From JAWPMV01 sp038527215 (lineage in GTDB: Bacteria; Bacteroidota; Bacteroidia; J057): 64,000 nucleotides of DNA. Positions 9,601 to 17,059 of the stretch are shown piece by piece; the stretch's first letter is position 1, and the number at the start of each line of letters is the position of its first letter. Made by a program: the position numbers and the translations under genes. Under the pieces are notes generated by a model. That model saw nothing but the letters and a program-made list of their open reading frames with translations, was not told where the DNA came from and did not search any database. The DNA lies in contig JBCBGC010000001.1 of the NCBI GenBank assembly GCA_038527215.1, positions 124,001-188,000 on the forward strand, written 5' to 3'.

Positions 9601-10199
9601 TTTTCAATTTCAAACAACAGGTCCTCAACCCGCTCCAGGTCTGCGTCTGTGTCCTTGAGGCGATTTAGGGTTTGCCGCTTGCGGATTTTATACTTAGAAA
9701 TTCCGGCTGCTTCTTCAATGAATTTGCGTCGCTCGTTGTTTTTGTTGGTGAGAATTTCATCCACCATGCCCAGCTCAATGATGGCATAGGAATCAGAGCT
9801 GATGCCGGTATCCATGAAAAGGTTCTGGATGTCTTTGAGGCGGCAGGTGACTCCGTTGAGCTGATATTCACTGTCGCCGCTGCGGTAGAGCTTACGGGTG
9901 ATTTTGACTGAGCTATACTCCGTAGGCAGGAGGTTTTTGGTGTTTTCAAAGGTGAGTGATACTTCAGCAAGGTTAGACTTTTTCTTGGCCCTGGTACCAT
10001 TGAAGATGATGTTCTCCATTTTGTCCGAGCGAAGGTTTCGGGTTTTTTGCTCCCCTAACACCCATTTAATGGAATCCACGATATTGGATTTTCCACATCC
10101 ATTCGGACCTACAATCCCGGTAATTCCCTCGTCAAATACGAATTTGGTACGTTCGGCAAAACTCTTGAAGCCGTATATTTCCAGACTGGTCAATTGCAT
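6654..10199 (-). CDS. smc: Chromosome segregation ATPase SMC
   Basis: A protein of 1181 residues with canonical SMC architecture. An N-terminal Walker A (GPNGCGKSNIVD) near residue 35 is followed by a long coiled coil rich in Glu, Gln, Lys and Leu, then a hinge domain near residues 510-680. A second coiled coil leads to the C-terminal ABC signature LSGGEKTLTAVALL and Walker B FCIFDEVDAPLDD. Bacterial SMC forms a homodimer with ScpA and ScpB and compacts newly replicated chromosome arms. The length is normal for the family. It is transcribed away from the small gene at 10229, only about 30 bp away, so the two share a divergent promoter region. Confidence 0.97.
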   Translation of the reverse strand: MQLTSLEIYGFKSFAERTKFVFDEGITGIVGPNGCGKSNIVDSIKWVLGEQKTRNLRSDKMENIIFNGTRAKKKSNLAEVSLTFENTKNLLPTEYSSVKITRKLYRSGDSEYQLNGVTCRLKDIQNLFMDTGISSDSYAIIELGMVDEILTNKNNERRKFIEEAAGISKYKIRKRQTLNRLKDTDADLERVEDLLFEIEKNLKSLEKQARRTQRYFEMKEQYKIISSQYAFLTLRNIREKQRQIQVLESSLADQLTAAQAASAQREARLAELKKELLDHERDLSGAQTDLNEFSRKIQSVETEKSIKNERLKFLQQREIAIQNQMETEKTQLGRNEIGLSELKVRQNTLMEDLTRQERHEDQLKTELEQLRKQNQELVQISESSNEQHRLAEQEVQGLVREKEIKRVQIESLEGELARAEEDKSRRSEDIGAFAQKAQELDEQAQTLEKEVRDLGAKRDKHLVDIDTTEKIAAQLKDQVYKTNRLLDAKQNEFNLTKSLVENLEGFPASVKFLKKNAKWIKDAPLVSDVFSVPDEFKVAFENFLEPYLSYYVVRTRQDAILSVHMLADSSKGRANFFVLEELAHYQPRSPILFTQAQRALDLVEFGDEYKKLAAFLLDKVYVVNQESEIPDDVPEDSVFVVRAGNVSRGRYTLSGGSLGLFEGKRLGRAKNLEKLEKDIAKLQKQLTQEKVKLDEANRKLETLKRVDYGEQLEPVQKQLVEKQRDLSVLQSREKEHSEFINRVGQRTENLVQEVETLRKGLAELDPQIKLQQESLLQMGSQLEQKRMEAQESSQTVSQKSQAYNQEHIKLIHLKNQAENLEREIGAKNDAIRLFGEKNEQFRAELGQVRKDTEEIINSNLQNDEVMVQMYTQKKEKENRVHLLEEKVSMTKNSIFQVEDSLTGERKQRDEILHQQQQLKENAVEIRIEMNGLRERMSVEFQVDLSNMEEEGLFDKDIDKYDVQKIEEQMVKLRARVQTFGEINPMAVEAYNEMKERYDFIMGQKEDLENAKKSLLDTIAEIDTNAKEKFMETFVAVRENFQMVYRRLFYEDDTCDLILLDDENPLESEISIIARPKGKRPQTIKQLSGGEKTLTAVALLFSLYLIKPAPFCIFDEVDAPLDDANIDKFNNIIREFSTNSQFLIVTHNKRTMAATNVIYGVTMENMGVSRILPVDLNALNLN

Positions 10200-10228
10200 A
10201 GTTGGAATCCTCCCTTTATCTTACTGCT

Positions 10229-10606
10229 ATGCATACGTTCGCAACCTATTTACTTGTCGGCGGAACCTGCTTTCTCTTAGGGCTGTTTAGCTTTATGATC
10301 CTTCGCTATCTGCTCAATTATAGACTGGGCGTTCGCAATGCGGCCAGCGTCCGGGTACAGCGGAGCCAGCGTCAGGCGCCACCTCCAAAAGAGGAGGGAT
10401 TGTTTTTGCCTGGGAGCCATGCACAGCAGGAAGACAGCGTATCCAGTCTCATCGAAGAGTTAGAGAAGGGGCGAAATTTACAGAAAAGCCAGCGAAAAAT
10501 GCGAAAATCGCTCCTCGGTTTTTCCACAAAGGAGGACCTGAAGCGGGCGTATTTGCTGGATTCCTTACTGGATAAACCCAAATGGAAGGAAAGAGAGGAG
10601 CAGTAA
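10229..10606 (+). CDS. Small single-pass membrane protein, unknown function
   Basis: From the ATG at 10229 the product has 125 residues. One hydrophobic helix spans about residues 5-27, followed by a basic region (RVQRSQRQ) and a charged, probably helical cytoplasmic tail. No family recognised. An ATG at 10202 would extend it upstream to within 3 bp of the smc start, leaving little room for either promoter, so the later start is preferred. Confidence 0.6.
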   Translation: MHTFATYLLVGGTCFLLGLFSFMILRYLLNYRLGVRNAASVRVQRSQRQAPPPKEEGLFLPGSHAQQEDSVSSLIEELEKGRNLQKSQRKMRKSLLGFSTKEDLKRAYLLDSLLDKPKWKEREEQ

Positions 10607-10664
10607 GGTGAAACAGATAGGCATTTTCTGCGTACCTTAAGAGGATAATTGCTAAAAGAACTGT

Positions 10665-10886
10665 ATGAAAGTAACTGGTACCGTAACCTATGTGGATATC
10701 TCCGGGGGATTTTGGGGCATCGAAGGCGATGACGGACAGAAATATCAACCCGTAGACGGTCTTCCTGCTCAATACAGGAAGGAAGGACAACGCATAGAAG
10801 CGAAGGTATCCCCCTCACAGGGCTTTTCATTGTTTATGTGGGGCAGAGATGTGAAGATTAATAATATAAAAGAACTCAGTGCATAA
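10665..10886 (+). CDS. Small conserved beta-barrel-like protein
   Basis: A protein of 73 residues beginning MKVTGTVTYVDISGGFWGI. The pattern of a beta strand, then GGFWGIEGDDGQKYQPV, then a strand ending SLFMWGRDVKI resembles a family of uncharacterised proteins of about 75-85 residues that I recall as hypothetical. An OB-like or SH3-like barrel is plausible (inference). A Rho-independent terminator follows at 10888, so it is probably transcribed alone. Confidence 0.7.
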   Translation: MKVTGTVTYVDISGGFWGIEGDDGQKYQPVDGLPAQYRKEGQRIEAKVSPSQGFSLFMWGRDVKINNIKELSA

Positions 10887-10887
10887 G

Positions 10888-10918
10888 CAGCAAACCCTTC
10901 AGGTTTGGCTGTTTTTTT
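10888..10918 (+). terminator. Rho-independent terminator
   Basis: CAGCAAACC and GGTTTGGCTG form a stem around cttca, followed by seven T residues (10912-10918). It lies directly after the stop codon of the 73-residue gene and before the protease gene. Confidence 0.85.
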
Positions 10919-10937
10919 CATTTAGAGGAAAAGTGAT

Positions 10938-12458
10938 ATGCTGACTTATCATTTCATTGGAATCGGGCTTGTTCTCTTAGCCTTTTTGGTTTTTGGCCAC
11001 GGAATCGTGAAGCGAGCAAAGAAGGAGCGTTTTAATCCGCTGCCTGCTTTCTTATTGATCCTGGTCGCCATCGGATTTCAAATGGTATATCCTGCCGCCA
11101 ATATGTTTGAGCGGGTAGGTCATTTGTTGTTGGATTTTGGGGTGGGGATGACCTTAGCCTCTGTTTATCTGGCCTTGCGTAGAGCGCAGGCAAAATTATT
11201 TTGGGTGCCGGGCCTCCTGGCTACCTTCCTGGGAGGAGGCGTTTACCTGCTTTCTATGGCCTATAATGGGCTGACCGCTTCTACCAGTAAAGAAGACCCT
11301 GCTACCGTGCAGCTGTTGGTAGAACTGGGGGCCGATGATGAATTGTCGGAAATTGAAGGCATTTTGAAAAAATATGATGCGGTAGCCGAAAAAGCTTTCC
11401 CGCAGGTAGATATGAGTGAAAGTGTAGACCTCGCTCAATATTATGTCGTGTACGTTGACTCTGCTCAGCGTGATTTACTTTCTGCGGAACTGAGAAGCGA
11501 TGTAGAAAACGTAGATCAACTGGCTCCTAACCGACCCGTTAAGTTGGAAGAGCCTATCGCCGGAGAATTAAAAACTCCCCCTGGGCAATTCATCGCTAAC
11601 GATCCACAGCTCAATGGGCAGTGGTACGCCAAGGCGATTGAATACAACCAGGTATTTGAGTTTCTCCAGCATCACAAACCTGCCAAAAAAATTAAAGTAG
11701 CGGTCGTTGATACCGGAGTTGATAAAGATCACGAAGACCTTAACTCTACTTATGAAGAGAGTGGGGGAGACGGAGATTATGACAAACACAGCCACGGGAC
11801 CCACTGTGCCGGACTGGTCGGTGCCATCACCAATAATGGCATTGGCGTAGGATCTCTTAACTGGGAAGGCCGCCACATCGCGCTTTCTGGTTATCCTGCC
11901 TTGGATGACAACGGACGCGGTACGGATCGTCGGGTGGCCAAGGCCATCATTGATGCCGCAGAAGGCGGTGCTGACGTGATTTCCATGTCTTTGGGAGGTT
12001 TCTCTCCCTTCCCGCCCAAAGCGCAGAAAGACGCCATCAAATACGCGGTTAAATTAGGCGCTACCGTGATCGTAGCCGCTGGTAACAGCAATGATGATGC
12101 CCGTCGCTACTCTCCCGCCAATATTCCTGGAGTGATTGTGGTATCTGCCGTAGATGAAAACCTGAATAAAGCTAGTTTCTCTAATACGAATACCAAGCTG
12201 AAGCAGCCCATTGCTGCTCCGGGTGTGAATATCCTTTCTACCGTGCCTGGCAGCAAGTATGTGCCTTACAGTGGTACTTCCATGGCTACGCCTATTGTAG
12301 CCGGCTTGGTAGGCATCATGAAGTCTTACAAACCTGGACTGACCAATAAGGAGATTTATAACATTCTCCACAAGTCAGGCATGGACGTAAGAGATACGCC
12401 TAAGGTCGGACGGGTCATCAACCCCTTGAAAGCCCTGGAGCTTACCCTGAAGAAATAA
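10938..12458 (+). CDS. Membrane-anchored subtilisin-like serine protease (S8)
   Basis: A protein of 506 residues. The first 110 residues contain about four hydrophobic helices (near 5-22, 33-52, 60-80 and 88-107) instead of a cleavable signal peptide. The subtilase domain follows, with catalytic Asp258 in AVVDTGVD, His286 in SHGTHCAG, the oxyanion Asn in AAGNSND and Ser448 in SGTSMATP. Residues 165-215 may be an inhibitor-like propeptide segment (VVYVDSAQRDLL). The whole triad is present, so it should be an active endopeptidase held at the inner membrane with the catalytic domain probably periplasmic (inference). The N-terminal multi-helix region is unlike typical secreted subtilisins. Confidence 0.9.
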   Translation: MLTYHFIGIGLVLLAFLVFGHGIVKRAKKERFNPLPAFLLILVAIGFQMVYPAANMFERVGHLLLDFGVGMTLASVYLALRRAQAKLFWVPGLLATFLGGGVYLLSMAYNGLTASTSKEDPATVQLLVELGADDELSEIEGILKKYDAVAEKAFPQVDMSESVDLAQYYVVYVDSAQRDLLSAELRSDVENVDQLAPNRPVKLEEPIAGELKTPPGQFIANDPQLNGQWYAKAIEYNQVFEFLQHHKPAKKIKVAVVDTGVDKDHEDLNSTYEESGGDGDYDKHSHGTHCAGLVGAITNNGIGVGSLNWEGRHIALSGYPALDDNGRGTDRRVAKAIIDAAEGGADVISMSLGGFSPFPPKAQKDAIKYAVKLGATVIVAAGNSNDDARRYSPANIPGVIVVSAVDENLNKASFSNTNTKLKQPIAAPGVNILSTVPGSKYVPYSGTSMATPIVAGLVGIMKSYKPGLTNKEIYNILHKSGMDVRDTPKVGRVINPLKALELTLKK

Positions 12459-12480
12459 GAAGACAAAGCATCAATAAAAT

Positions 12481-12510
12481 AAGCCGGACTGCTTGCAGTC
12501 CGGCTTTCCT
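12481..12510. terminator. Bidirectional terminator hairpin
   Basis: AAGCCGGACTGC and GCAGTCCGGCTT form a near-perfect hairpin with T-rich flanks. It separates the protease gene on the plus strand from the secreted-protein gene that ends at 12530 on the minus strand, so it can stop both transcripts. Confidence 0.85.
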
Positions 12511-12529
12511 TTTGCTGATAAGTGATGAT

Positions 12530-13123
12530 TTATTTTCCGCTGACCGCGTCTTTTTTTACCTGCCGCATAAACTTCCCGATGCCTCGGTACACGTCCCAGT
12601 TACCACCGAGCTTAGAGGTAATGTAGGCATCATTGGTTTCCAGGTCCCGGATGTAAAAATAATAATGCCACATGGTGTTTTTATTCCGATACATCCTGGA
12701 AGCGGATTCATACTTCTCATAAGTAGGAATCATCGCTTCTACTTTCACCTCATCCATTTGTTTAGGCATGAGCACCATGTCCATATAATAGCGGTAGCCT
12801 TCTTCTTTTAAGGCCTGTACATGCTGGAGATTGATCAGCTTATATTCAAAGGGATAGTTTTTCATCACGGCCTCATTCAAAGAAGTGTTCGACTTCTTCG
12901 CGGCTTTGTTGTAACGCACGATAAAGTCCCTCCTTTCGCCGGGAGCCGCATTCTCCACATCCAGGAATTCAAAACGAGGGATCAGCAAGGTTTGCTGACT
13001 GAGATCCTTGGGTACCCCTTTGATGATGTTATTCACGGGGGAGGAAGTGGGAGCCTGGGCTGGGGCCGATGGCCATAAACCGAGTGTACAGAGACTAATA
13101 AGACTGATCCAGATGGTATTCAT
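12530..13123 (-). CDS. Secreted protein of unknown function
   Basis: A protein of 197 residues with a signal peptide (MNTIWISLISLCTLGL, cleavage near APAQA). The mature part is soluble-looking and rich in Tyr, Met and charged residues (for example MDMVLMPKQMDEVKVE), with no Cys pairs or repeats. I do not recognise a domain. It is probably periplasmic or surface exposed. It is flanked by a bidirectional terminator downstream. Confidence 0.6.
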   Translation of the reverse strand: MNTIWISLISLCTLGLWPSAPAQAPTSSPVNNIIKGVPKDLSQQTLLIPRFEFLDVENAAPGERRDFIVRYNKAAKKSNTSLNEAVMKNYPFEYKLINLQHVQALKEEGYRYYMDMVLMPKQMDEVKVEAMIPTYEKYESASRMYRNKNTMWHYYFYIRDLETNDAYITSKLGGNWDVYRGIGKFMRQVKKDAVSGK

Positions 13124-13207
13124 ATAAAAAGCGAGTTTTCTTCAAATATCAGGATTGTCGGCTTATTGGAAAAATGGAAATAAACTTTCGCATTACATCG
13201 GACTTGC

Positions 13208-14179
13208 TCAAAAAGTAGGAAAGGGTAAGGCTCTGGCTACTTTCTTTCCCCACCCACTTTGGAGAATGAGGGAGATTTCATGCGATGGGCCTAAGGGCAT
13301 AGGACCAGCGGGTACCAGGTAGTTTTCGTATGAATAGGCCAGTGATACCGGACCTGCCGAAAGACCGAGCAGGAAGGCATGCAACTTATCTCCTCGAAAA
13401 ATCCAACCCAGGCTGAGGGGAGCTATCTGAGCTTGCAGGCCGAGATAGGGCTGGGGATCTCCCTGACCTTGCCAAAGACCTCCCACCAGCGGAAAAAAGC
13501 TGAGGCTTTGCTTTTGTCCCCCCCATGCTCCCCAAGATAGGACTTCAATCTTTCCTCCTGCCACGAAATGTATAGCTCTGGTATCTGAAACTACCTCACT
13601 TCCTGGGGTAAGCTCGAGATTATATCTCCCATTAAATAACCGCCGGTAGCTAAGAGAAATGAAGCCAAATTGCTGGTAGTAAAGCAGCCCGATATCCAGG
13701 TCTGGCAGGGTTTCTATTTCGGTGGTGGTAGAGTCAAAACCGGAAATAGGATTGATTTGGTCGGGAAAAATAAGCGCAGCATCCCGATACTGCTGAAAGC
13801 CCGCGGCCAGGCCGATTCTAAGATGGTGATCATCTCTTTTCAACAGCTCACGTGCGTAACTCAAACGGGTGACCAACTTACTATTCAGGGGATCACGGAT
13901 CAGATCATCCGCTACATATATTCCCCACCCCTGATGATAAGTGGTATCTCCAAAGCCCTGCTCAAAAGCTATTTGCTCATCAAAGGGGCTGCCGTCAGGT
14001 CGGTTTGCCCATTGCTGGCGTGTATTGAAGGTGAGCCTGGAAAGGCCGGAAATACCGGTAAAGGCGGGATTCTGTTGGCTACGGGTAGAGAAGATATGCA
14101 CGGATTCCGGCAATTGAGCCTGAAGCGGCAGAATACTACAGGCCAATCCTAAGAGGATGACCGCGGTGATGGGTTTCAT
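13208..14179 (-). CDS. PorP/SprF family type IX secretion system membrane protein
   Basis: A protein of 323 residues with a signal peptide ending near LQAQ. The diagnostic PorP/SprF start of the mature part is seen as SQQNPAFTGISGLSRL followed by RQQW. Beta strands and a terminal strand give an outer-membrane barrel. PorP/SprF proteins partner with specific T9SS substrates bearing type B C-terminal domains in Bacteroidota (family knowledge). The partner is not adjacent; the 28.2 kb protein with a gliding-motility-type C-terminus is a possible substrate class (inference). Confidence 0.88.
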   Translation of the reverse strand: MKPITAVILLGLACSILPLQAQLPESVHIFSTRSQQNPAFTGISGLSRLTFNTRQQWANRPDGSPFDEQIAFEQGFGDTTYHQGWGIYVADDLIRDPLNSKLVTRLSYARELLKRDDHHLRIGLAAGFQQYRDAALIFPDQINPISGFDSTTTEIETLPDLDIGLLYYQQFGFISLSYRRLFNGRYNLELTPGSEVVSDTRAIHFVAGGKIEVLSWGAWGGQKQSLSFFPLVGGLWQGQGDPQPYLGLQAQIAPLSLGWIFRGDKLHAFLLGLSAGPVSLAYSYENYLVPAGPMPLGPSHEISLILQSGWGKKVARALPFPTF

Positions 14180-14267
14180 GGTTTTTCGATTAATGGTTAC
14201 CTAAAAAGAAAAACGCAGCCCGAATACAAAAGGCGGGGTAATATGACGAAGGAGCGAAATTTTTACC

Positions 14268-15218
14268 CTATTGAAGGGTTGCTTCGGTGGCCCCATTGCC
14301 ATAGCGAGCGGGGGAGGCCTGGGTATAATCCTTTACATGTGGATCGTTTTTTAACTTTTCATGTACCGCTTTTTTCAAGGTACCCACCCCAATCCCATGA
14401 ATGAAGATGATTTTCTCAGCTTCCATTTCCAGGGCTTCTGCCAGGGTCTGCTCCACTTTCTTCAGTTGGATGTTCAGCATTTCCGTGGCGCTCAATTCGT
14501 GCGGATTTTTTACCAACTTTTCAATGTGGAGGTCAACTTCCAGAATGGGTTTTACTTTCGGCTTCTCCGCTTTTTTGACCCGAATAATCTCATGTTCAGG
14601 GATGGCTTTGACATCGATTTCCTGCGGATCCTCCCGTAGAGAAAAGACCCAACCTCTTCGGTCGAGGGAAGGCAGGTAGCGGCTTGGGCTGTTAAGCTGG
14701 TTTTTTCGCCAGGGGAAATCCCGGATAAAAGGGGCATGAGGATGCCCTTGTCCGGCTTTAAAAGAAATGAGCTGGACATAAAAACCTTGAATCTTTCCTA
14801 CTTCCCTTTCTTCCAGGGTGCCTAGCAAGTGCATGCCTGCGTGAGGCAGGATGCCTTTGGCCAGGCCGTGGTATTTTTTCGCTGCTTTGAGGTAGCAGAC
14901 AAAAAGCATCTCCACCGGTTCTGGATTGATCAGATGAAGGTTGTAGCTGGATTCTCCTTCCGGGGTTACTACCAGGCTGACTTCCAAAATGGCAGGGCCT
15001 AGCTTTTGAGCAGTCTGTACCACTTCTTCTTTGGGCGTTTCCCCCAGATACTTACTTTCGGTCCGGTCTACGGGGATGATTTCGTCCACGTGCATGTCCA
15101 TAGGGAAGTCGTCTCCCATGTCTACCTCGACGTGGTTTTTATCAATGAGGGCAGTAATCACCCCTTCTCCGGAATCATGGAGCAAGCGTACTCTTTGTCC
15201 AACTCTGAAAGATGCCAT
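14268..15218 (-). CDS. DUF2027 and Smr domain protein
   Basis: A protein of 316 residues. An N-terminal small barrel (RVGQRVRLLHDSGEG...) and a central DUF2027-type beta domain (about 70-200) are joined by a Lys/Pro linker to a C-terminal Smr domain. The Smr domain is recognised by VDLHIEKL, IFIHGIGVGTLKKAV and ARYGNGATEATL. Smr domains are nicking endonucleases in MutS2 and in ribosome-rescue factors (family knowledge). The separate DUF2027-Smr architecture is common in Bacteroidota; its target is not established. The start at 15218 gives the full barrel. Confidence 0.85.
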   Translation of the reverse strand: MASFRVGQRVRLLHDSGEGVITALIDKNHVEVDMGDDFPMDMHVDEIIPVDRTESKYLGETPKEEVVQTAQKLGPAILEVSLVVTPEGESSYNLHLINPEPVEMLFVCYLKAAKKYHGLAKGILPHAGMHLLGTLEEREVGKIQGFYVQLISFKAGQGHPHAPFIRDFPWRKNQLNSPSRYLPSLDRRGWVFSLREDPQEIDVKAIPEHEIIRVKKAEKPKVKPILEVDLHIEKLVKNPHELSATEMLNIQLKKVEQTLAEALEMEAEKIIFIHGIGVGTLKKAVHEKLKNDPHVKDYTQASPARYGNGATEATLQ

Positions 15219-15277
15219 GGCCTATTTTAAACCCTGAAACTACAAAGCCCTGCGGCAAAAGGAAAATGAATCCTCCC

Positions 15278-15607
15278 TCAGCTTAGGGTAATTACTTTTG
15301 CTTCAGAATCTACCGCGAAGGCTTGCAACTGAGCTTGGGCGGCGGCTAGTTTTTCTACCAGGGCATCAGGTGCGAGGGGATGAAAAGCCAAGAAAACTAC
15401 TTTGGGACCTTCCTTTCTGGTCTGAGCCCAGGTTTCAAATTCCTGATCATGGGTCACCAAAGTAAATTGTTTCTCCTTCGCAAATGCCCACAACTGTTCG
15501 TCCGTCCTGATGGCTGGAAAAGAAGAAGCCGAAGCTACATACATGAAATAATTGGATAGGGGGGGAAGGATGCGGTATGAGATATTTTCGTCGAAGAGGA
15601 GTTTCAT
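15278..15607 (-). CDS. DUF5615 PIN-like toxin candidate
   Basis: A protein of 109 residues beginning MKLLFDENISYRILPPL, the hallmark of DUF5615 PIN-like proteins. The acidic DEN motif, RTDEQLWAFAK and TLVTHDQEFETWA supply the acidic residues expected at a PIN nuclease site. It overlaps nothing and starts 5 bp after the stop of the DUF433 gene. The pair has the usual layout of a DUF433-DUF5615 toxin-antitoxin module, in which the PIN-like protein is presumed to cut RNA (inference). A start ten codons upstream is possible but lies inside the partner gene. Confidence 0.85.
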   Translation of the reverse strand: MKLLFDENISYRILPPLSNYFMYVASASSFPAIRTDEQLWAFAKEKQFTLVTHDQEFETWAQTRKEGPKVVFLAFHPLAPDALVEKLAAAQAQLQAFAVDSEAKVITLS

Positions 15608-15612
15608 AGGAA

Positions 15613-15807
15613 TTAGTTCTCTTGGAACTGCAGACAAGCCTGGATGTGCTCAGCTTTGAGGGCTGGAAAGTCAGCCATAATCTCTTCCGGACGCAAGCCC
15701 TGGCTTAACCAGGTTTTTACATCGGTAACAGCGATCCGGGTACCATTCAGACAAGCCTTTCCAAATCTGATGGTTGGATCTTGTGAAATGAGTTTATTAT
15801 CTGCCAT
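15613..15807 (-). CDS. DUF433 antitoxin-like protein
   Basis: A protein of 64 residues, MADNKLISQDPTIRFGKACL at its start, matching the DUF433 winged helix pattern (PTIRFGKACLNGTRIAV, then GLRPEEIMADFPAL). DUF433 proteins are DNA-binding antitoxin-like partners of DUF5615. The ATG at 15807 is chosen because an A-rich stretch ending in GG lies just upstream; the frame could be extended to 16053, but that part is only a translation of the 21-bp repeats. The repeats lie 130 bp upstream and might be its operator (inference). Confidence 0.85.
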   Translation of the reverse strand: MADNKLISQDPTIRFGKACLNGTRIAVTDVKTWLSQGLRPEEIMADFPALKAEHIQACLQFQEN

Positions 15808-15933
15808 GGGCCTTTTTTGGAAGGACAAAAGATAAGCAATTCCCTTGATAAGCTTCTCGGTCCCTGAGAATGAGGCAGATAGCCTATCATTTGAATGGTT
15901 CAGACAGGGAATACTTATAGTAAAATCGATAAA

Positions 15934-16008
15934 AACCGTTCGCACTGTGAAAATAACCGTTCGCACATTCAAAGAGGCAGTTCGCGCAATCCTAACAACC
16001 GTTCGCGT
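15934..16008. repeat. Four direct repeats with exact 21-bp period (iteron-like)
   Basis: The core GTTCGC occurs at 15938, 15959, 15980 and 16001, each exactly 21 bp apart. Three copies share AACCGTTCGC and the third reads GGCAGTTCGC. Equal spacing of two helical turns places all sites on the same DNA face, as for iterons or multi-site operators. Sequence between cores is not conserved. Confidence 0.8.
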
Positions 16009-16081
16009 TTTTTCTTGAAACCCAATTGCATCATATCCAGTATCTAAAGACAAATCAAACTTTTATTATTTCATCAAATGA

Positions 16082-16249
16082 TTCTCTGCAATTCAACATA
16101 TCATTTCTTTAACGTCGCCCCCAGTCGCAAACAGGGGTTGCGCATGGAGGATGATGCAGAGAAACTAGGGCGTGCCAATTGGCATAATTGATGTCTGATT
16201 GTGATACAATCAATGGCGCGCCCGAATCGTAAACGATTCGGGTTTTTTT
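16082..16249 (+). ncRNA. Structured RNA candidate ending in a terminator
   Basis: Helix 1 pairs TTCTCTGCA (16082-16090) with TGCAGAGAA (16155-16163) and encloses a CCCC/GGGG hairpin. Helix 2 pairs GGGCGTGCC (16168-16176) with GGCGCGCCC (16215-16223) and encloses TGATTG/CAATCA. The terminator CCCGAATCG-taaa-CGATTCGGG plus seven T follows and shares CCC (16221-16223) with helix 2. No frame of useful length is seen. It could be a small RNA or a leader with mutually exclusive stems; the 5' end is a guess. Confidence 0.5.
16221..16249 (+). terminator. Strong Rho-independent terminator
   Basis: A perfect 9-bp stem (CCCGAATCG with CGATTCGGG) and a TAAA loop are followed by seven T. It ends the structured RNA candidate upstream of the tRNA array. 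Confidence 0.9.
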
Positions 16250-16631
16250 GTACCCCTTGGGGACGTACTTGTAAATCGGAAGCAGTTAACTATTTGGTTT
16301 TGAATCAGTTAAATTGGATTCTTTACCCAAAATAGCCTGGGAAACTATAGCCTTTTCTCAGATGTTTCCCCTCTCAAGTGAGATTTTTCAGATCCGCTGC
16401 AAAAAATTGCTTTTGCATCAGGAGAGATCTGTCCCAGACATAACGAGACCTACTCAGTCGCTGGTTTATTAACCGAAGCGAGATGGGAAAGCTATGTGCG
16501 AAAAGGATTTTTGGGTACGAAAGATGAAAAAAATGATAAATCGAGCCGGATAAGTTTTGGGCAAAACCAGCCTATAAACCGCTACCGGAAAAGAGATAAA
16601 GACTTACACATTGAGGGGTGTAACAGCGCCG

Positions 16632-16657
16632 GGAGGCGAAAGGCCTCCTGGTTTTTT
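16632..16657 (+). terminator. Hairpin with T run just before the array
   Basis: GGAGGC and GCCTCC form a 6-bp stem, followed by TGG and six T ending one base before the first tRNA. It may terminate upstream transcription or be a processing or attenuation signal at the head of the array. Confidence 0.55.
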
Positions 16658-16658
16658 C

Positions 16659-16733
16659 GGGCGCTTAGTTCAGTGGTAGAATCATTGCTTGTCAAGCAAT
16701 AGGTCGCGGGTTCAATTCCCGCAGCGCTCGCCA
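16659..16733 (+). tRNA. tRNA-Asp(GTC)
   Basis: Full cloverleaf: acceptor GGGCGCT/AGCGCTC, D-stem GTTC/GAAT, anticodon loop TTGTCAA in stem ATTGC/GCAAT, T-loop TTCAATT. Discriminator G as expected for Asp, and CCA is encoded (16731-16733). First gene of the array. Confidence 0.93.
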
Positions 16734-16858
16734 GGTCATCCTCAACGGAGGAGACTGAGGAAGCCTTGCTTCCTGCCTGGAATCGTTTCAGGTAATGTTT
16801 TTTGACGTACGGAATTGGGCACAAAGAGTCATTGAGGCGATGCCTCAGACTCACAGAT

Positions 16859-16930
16859 CTAGATGTAGCTTAATGGCAAAGCGCCAGTTTTGGAAACTGG
16901 AAGATGGTGGTTCGAGTCCATCTGTCTAGA
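16859..16930 (+). tRNA. tRNA-Pro(TGG)
   Basis: Acceptor CTAGATG pairs with TGTCTAG through two wobble pairs. D-stem GCTT/AAGC, anticodon stem CCAGT/ACTGG with loop TTTGGAA, T-loop TTCGAGT, discriminator A. CCA is not encoded. A GCCTGT-gaaa-ACAGGC hairpin follows at 16936-16951, possibly a processing signal. Confidence 0.9.
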
Positions 16931-16956
16931 CAAATGCCTGTGAAAACAGGCCACAG

Positions 16957-17049
16957 AGGGGGTAAAGCAGCTGCAAGGTGCAGCGACTGGTTTGCTAAAC
17001 CAGGTTTCTCCCATGGGAGGACGAGGTTCGAGTCCTCTGCCCTCTGCCA
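16957..17049 (+). tRNA. tRNA-Ser(GCT)
   Basis: Acceptor AGGGGGT/GCCCTCT, anticodon stem CTGGT/ACCAG with loop TTGCTAA, and a class II variable arm containing CTCCC/GGGAG. Discriminator G and encoded CCA (17047-17049). The outermost T-stem pair is a C-T mismatch. Confidence 0.9.
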
Positions 17050-17059
17050 GAGATGAAAG

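Larger units (their letters stand above)
15808..16658. other. Intergenic region before the tRNA array
   Basis: A stretch of 850 bp without a convincing protein gene. From left to right it holds a short AT-rich promoter region for the DUF433 gene, four GTTCGC iterons (15934-16008), a structured RNA candidate ending in a strong terminator (16082-16249), about 370 bp in which I see nothing definite, and a hairpin with a T run (16632-16657) just before the first tRNA. Confidence 0.7.

Noticed and set aside
15934..16008. Possible CRISPR array
   Set aside because: Only four short cores with 21-bp period and no unique spacers of 30 bp or Cas genes.
16582..16854. Minus-strand frame over the Asp tRNA
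   Set aside because: It reads through a complete cloverleaf; tRNA structure explains the sequence.
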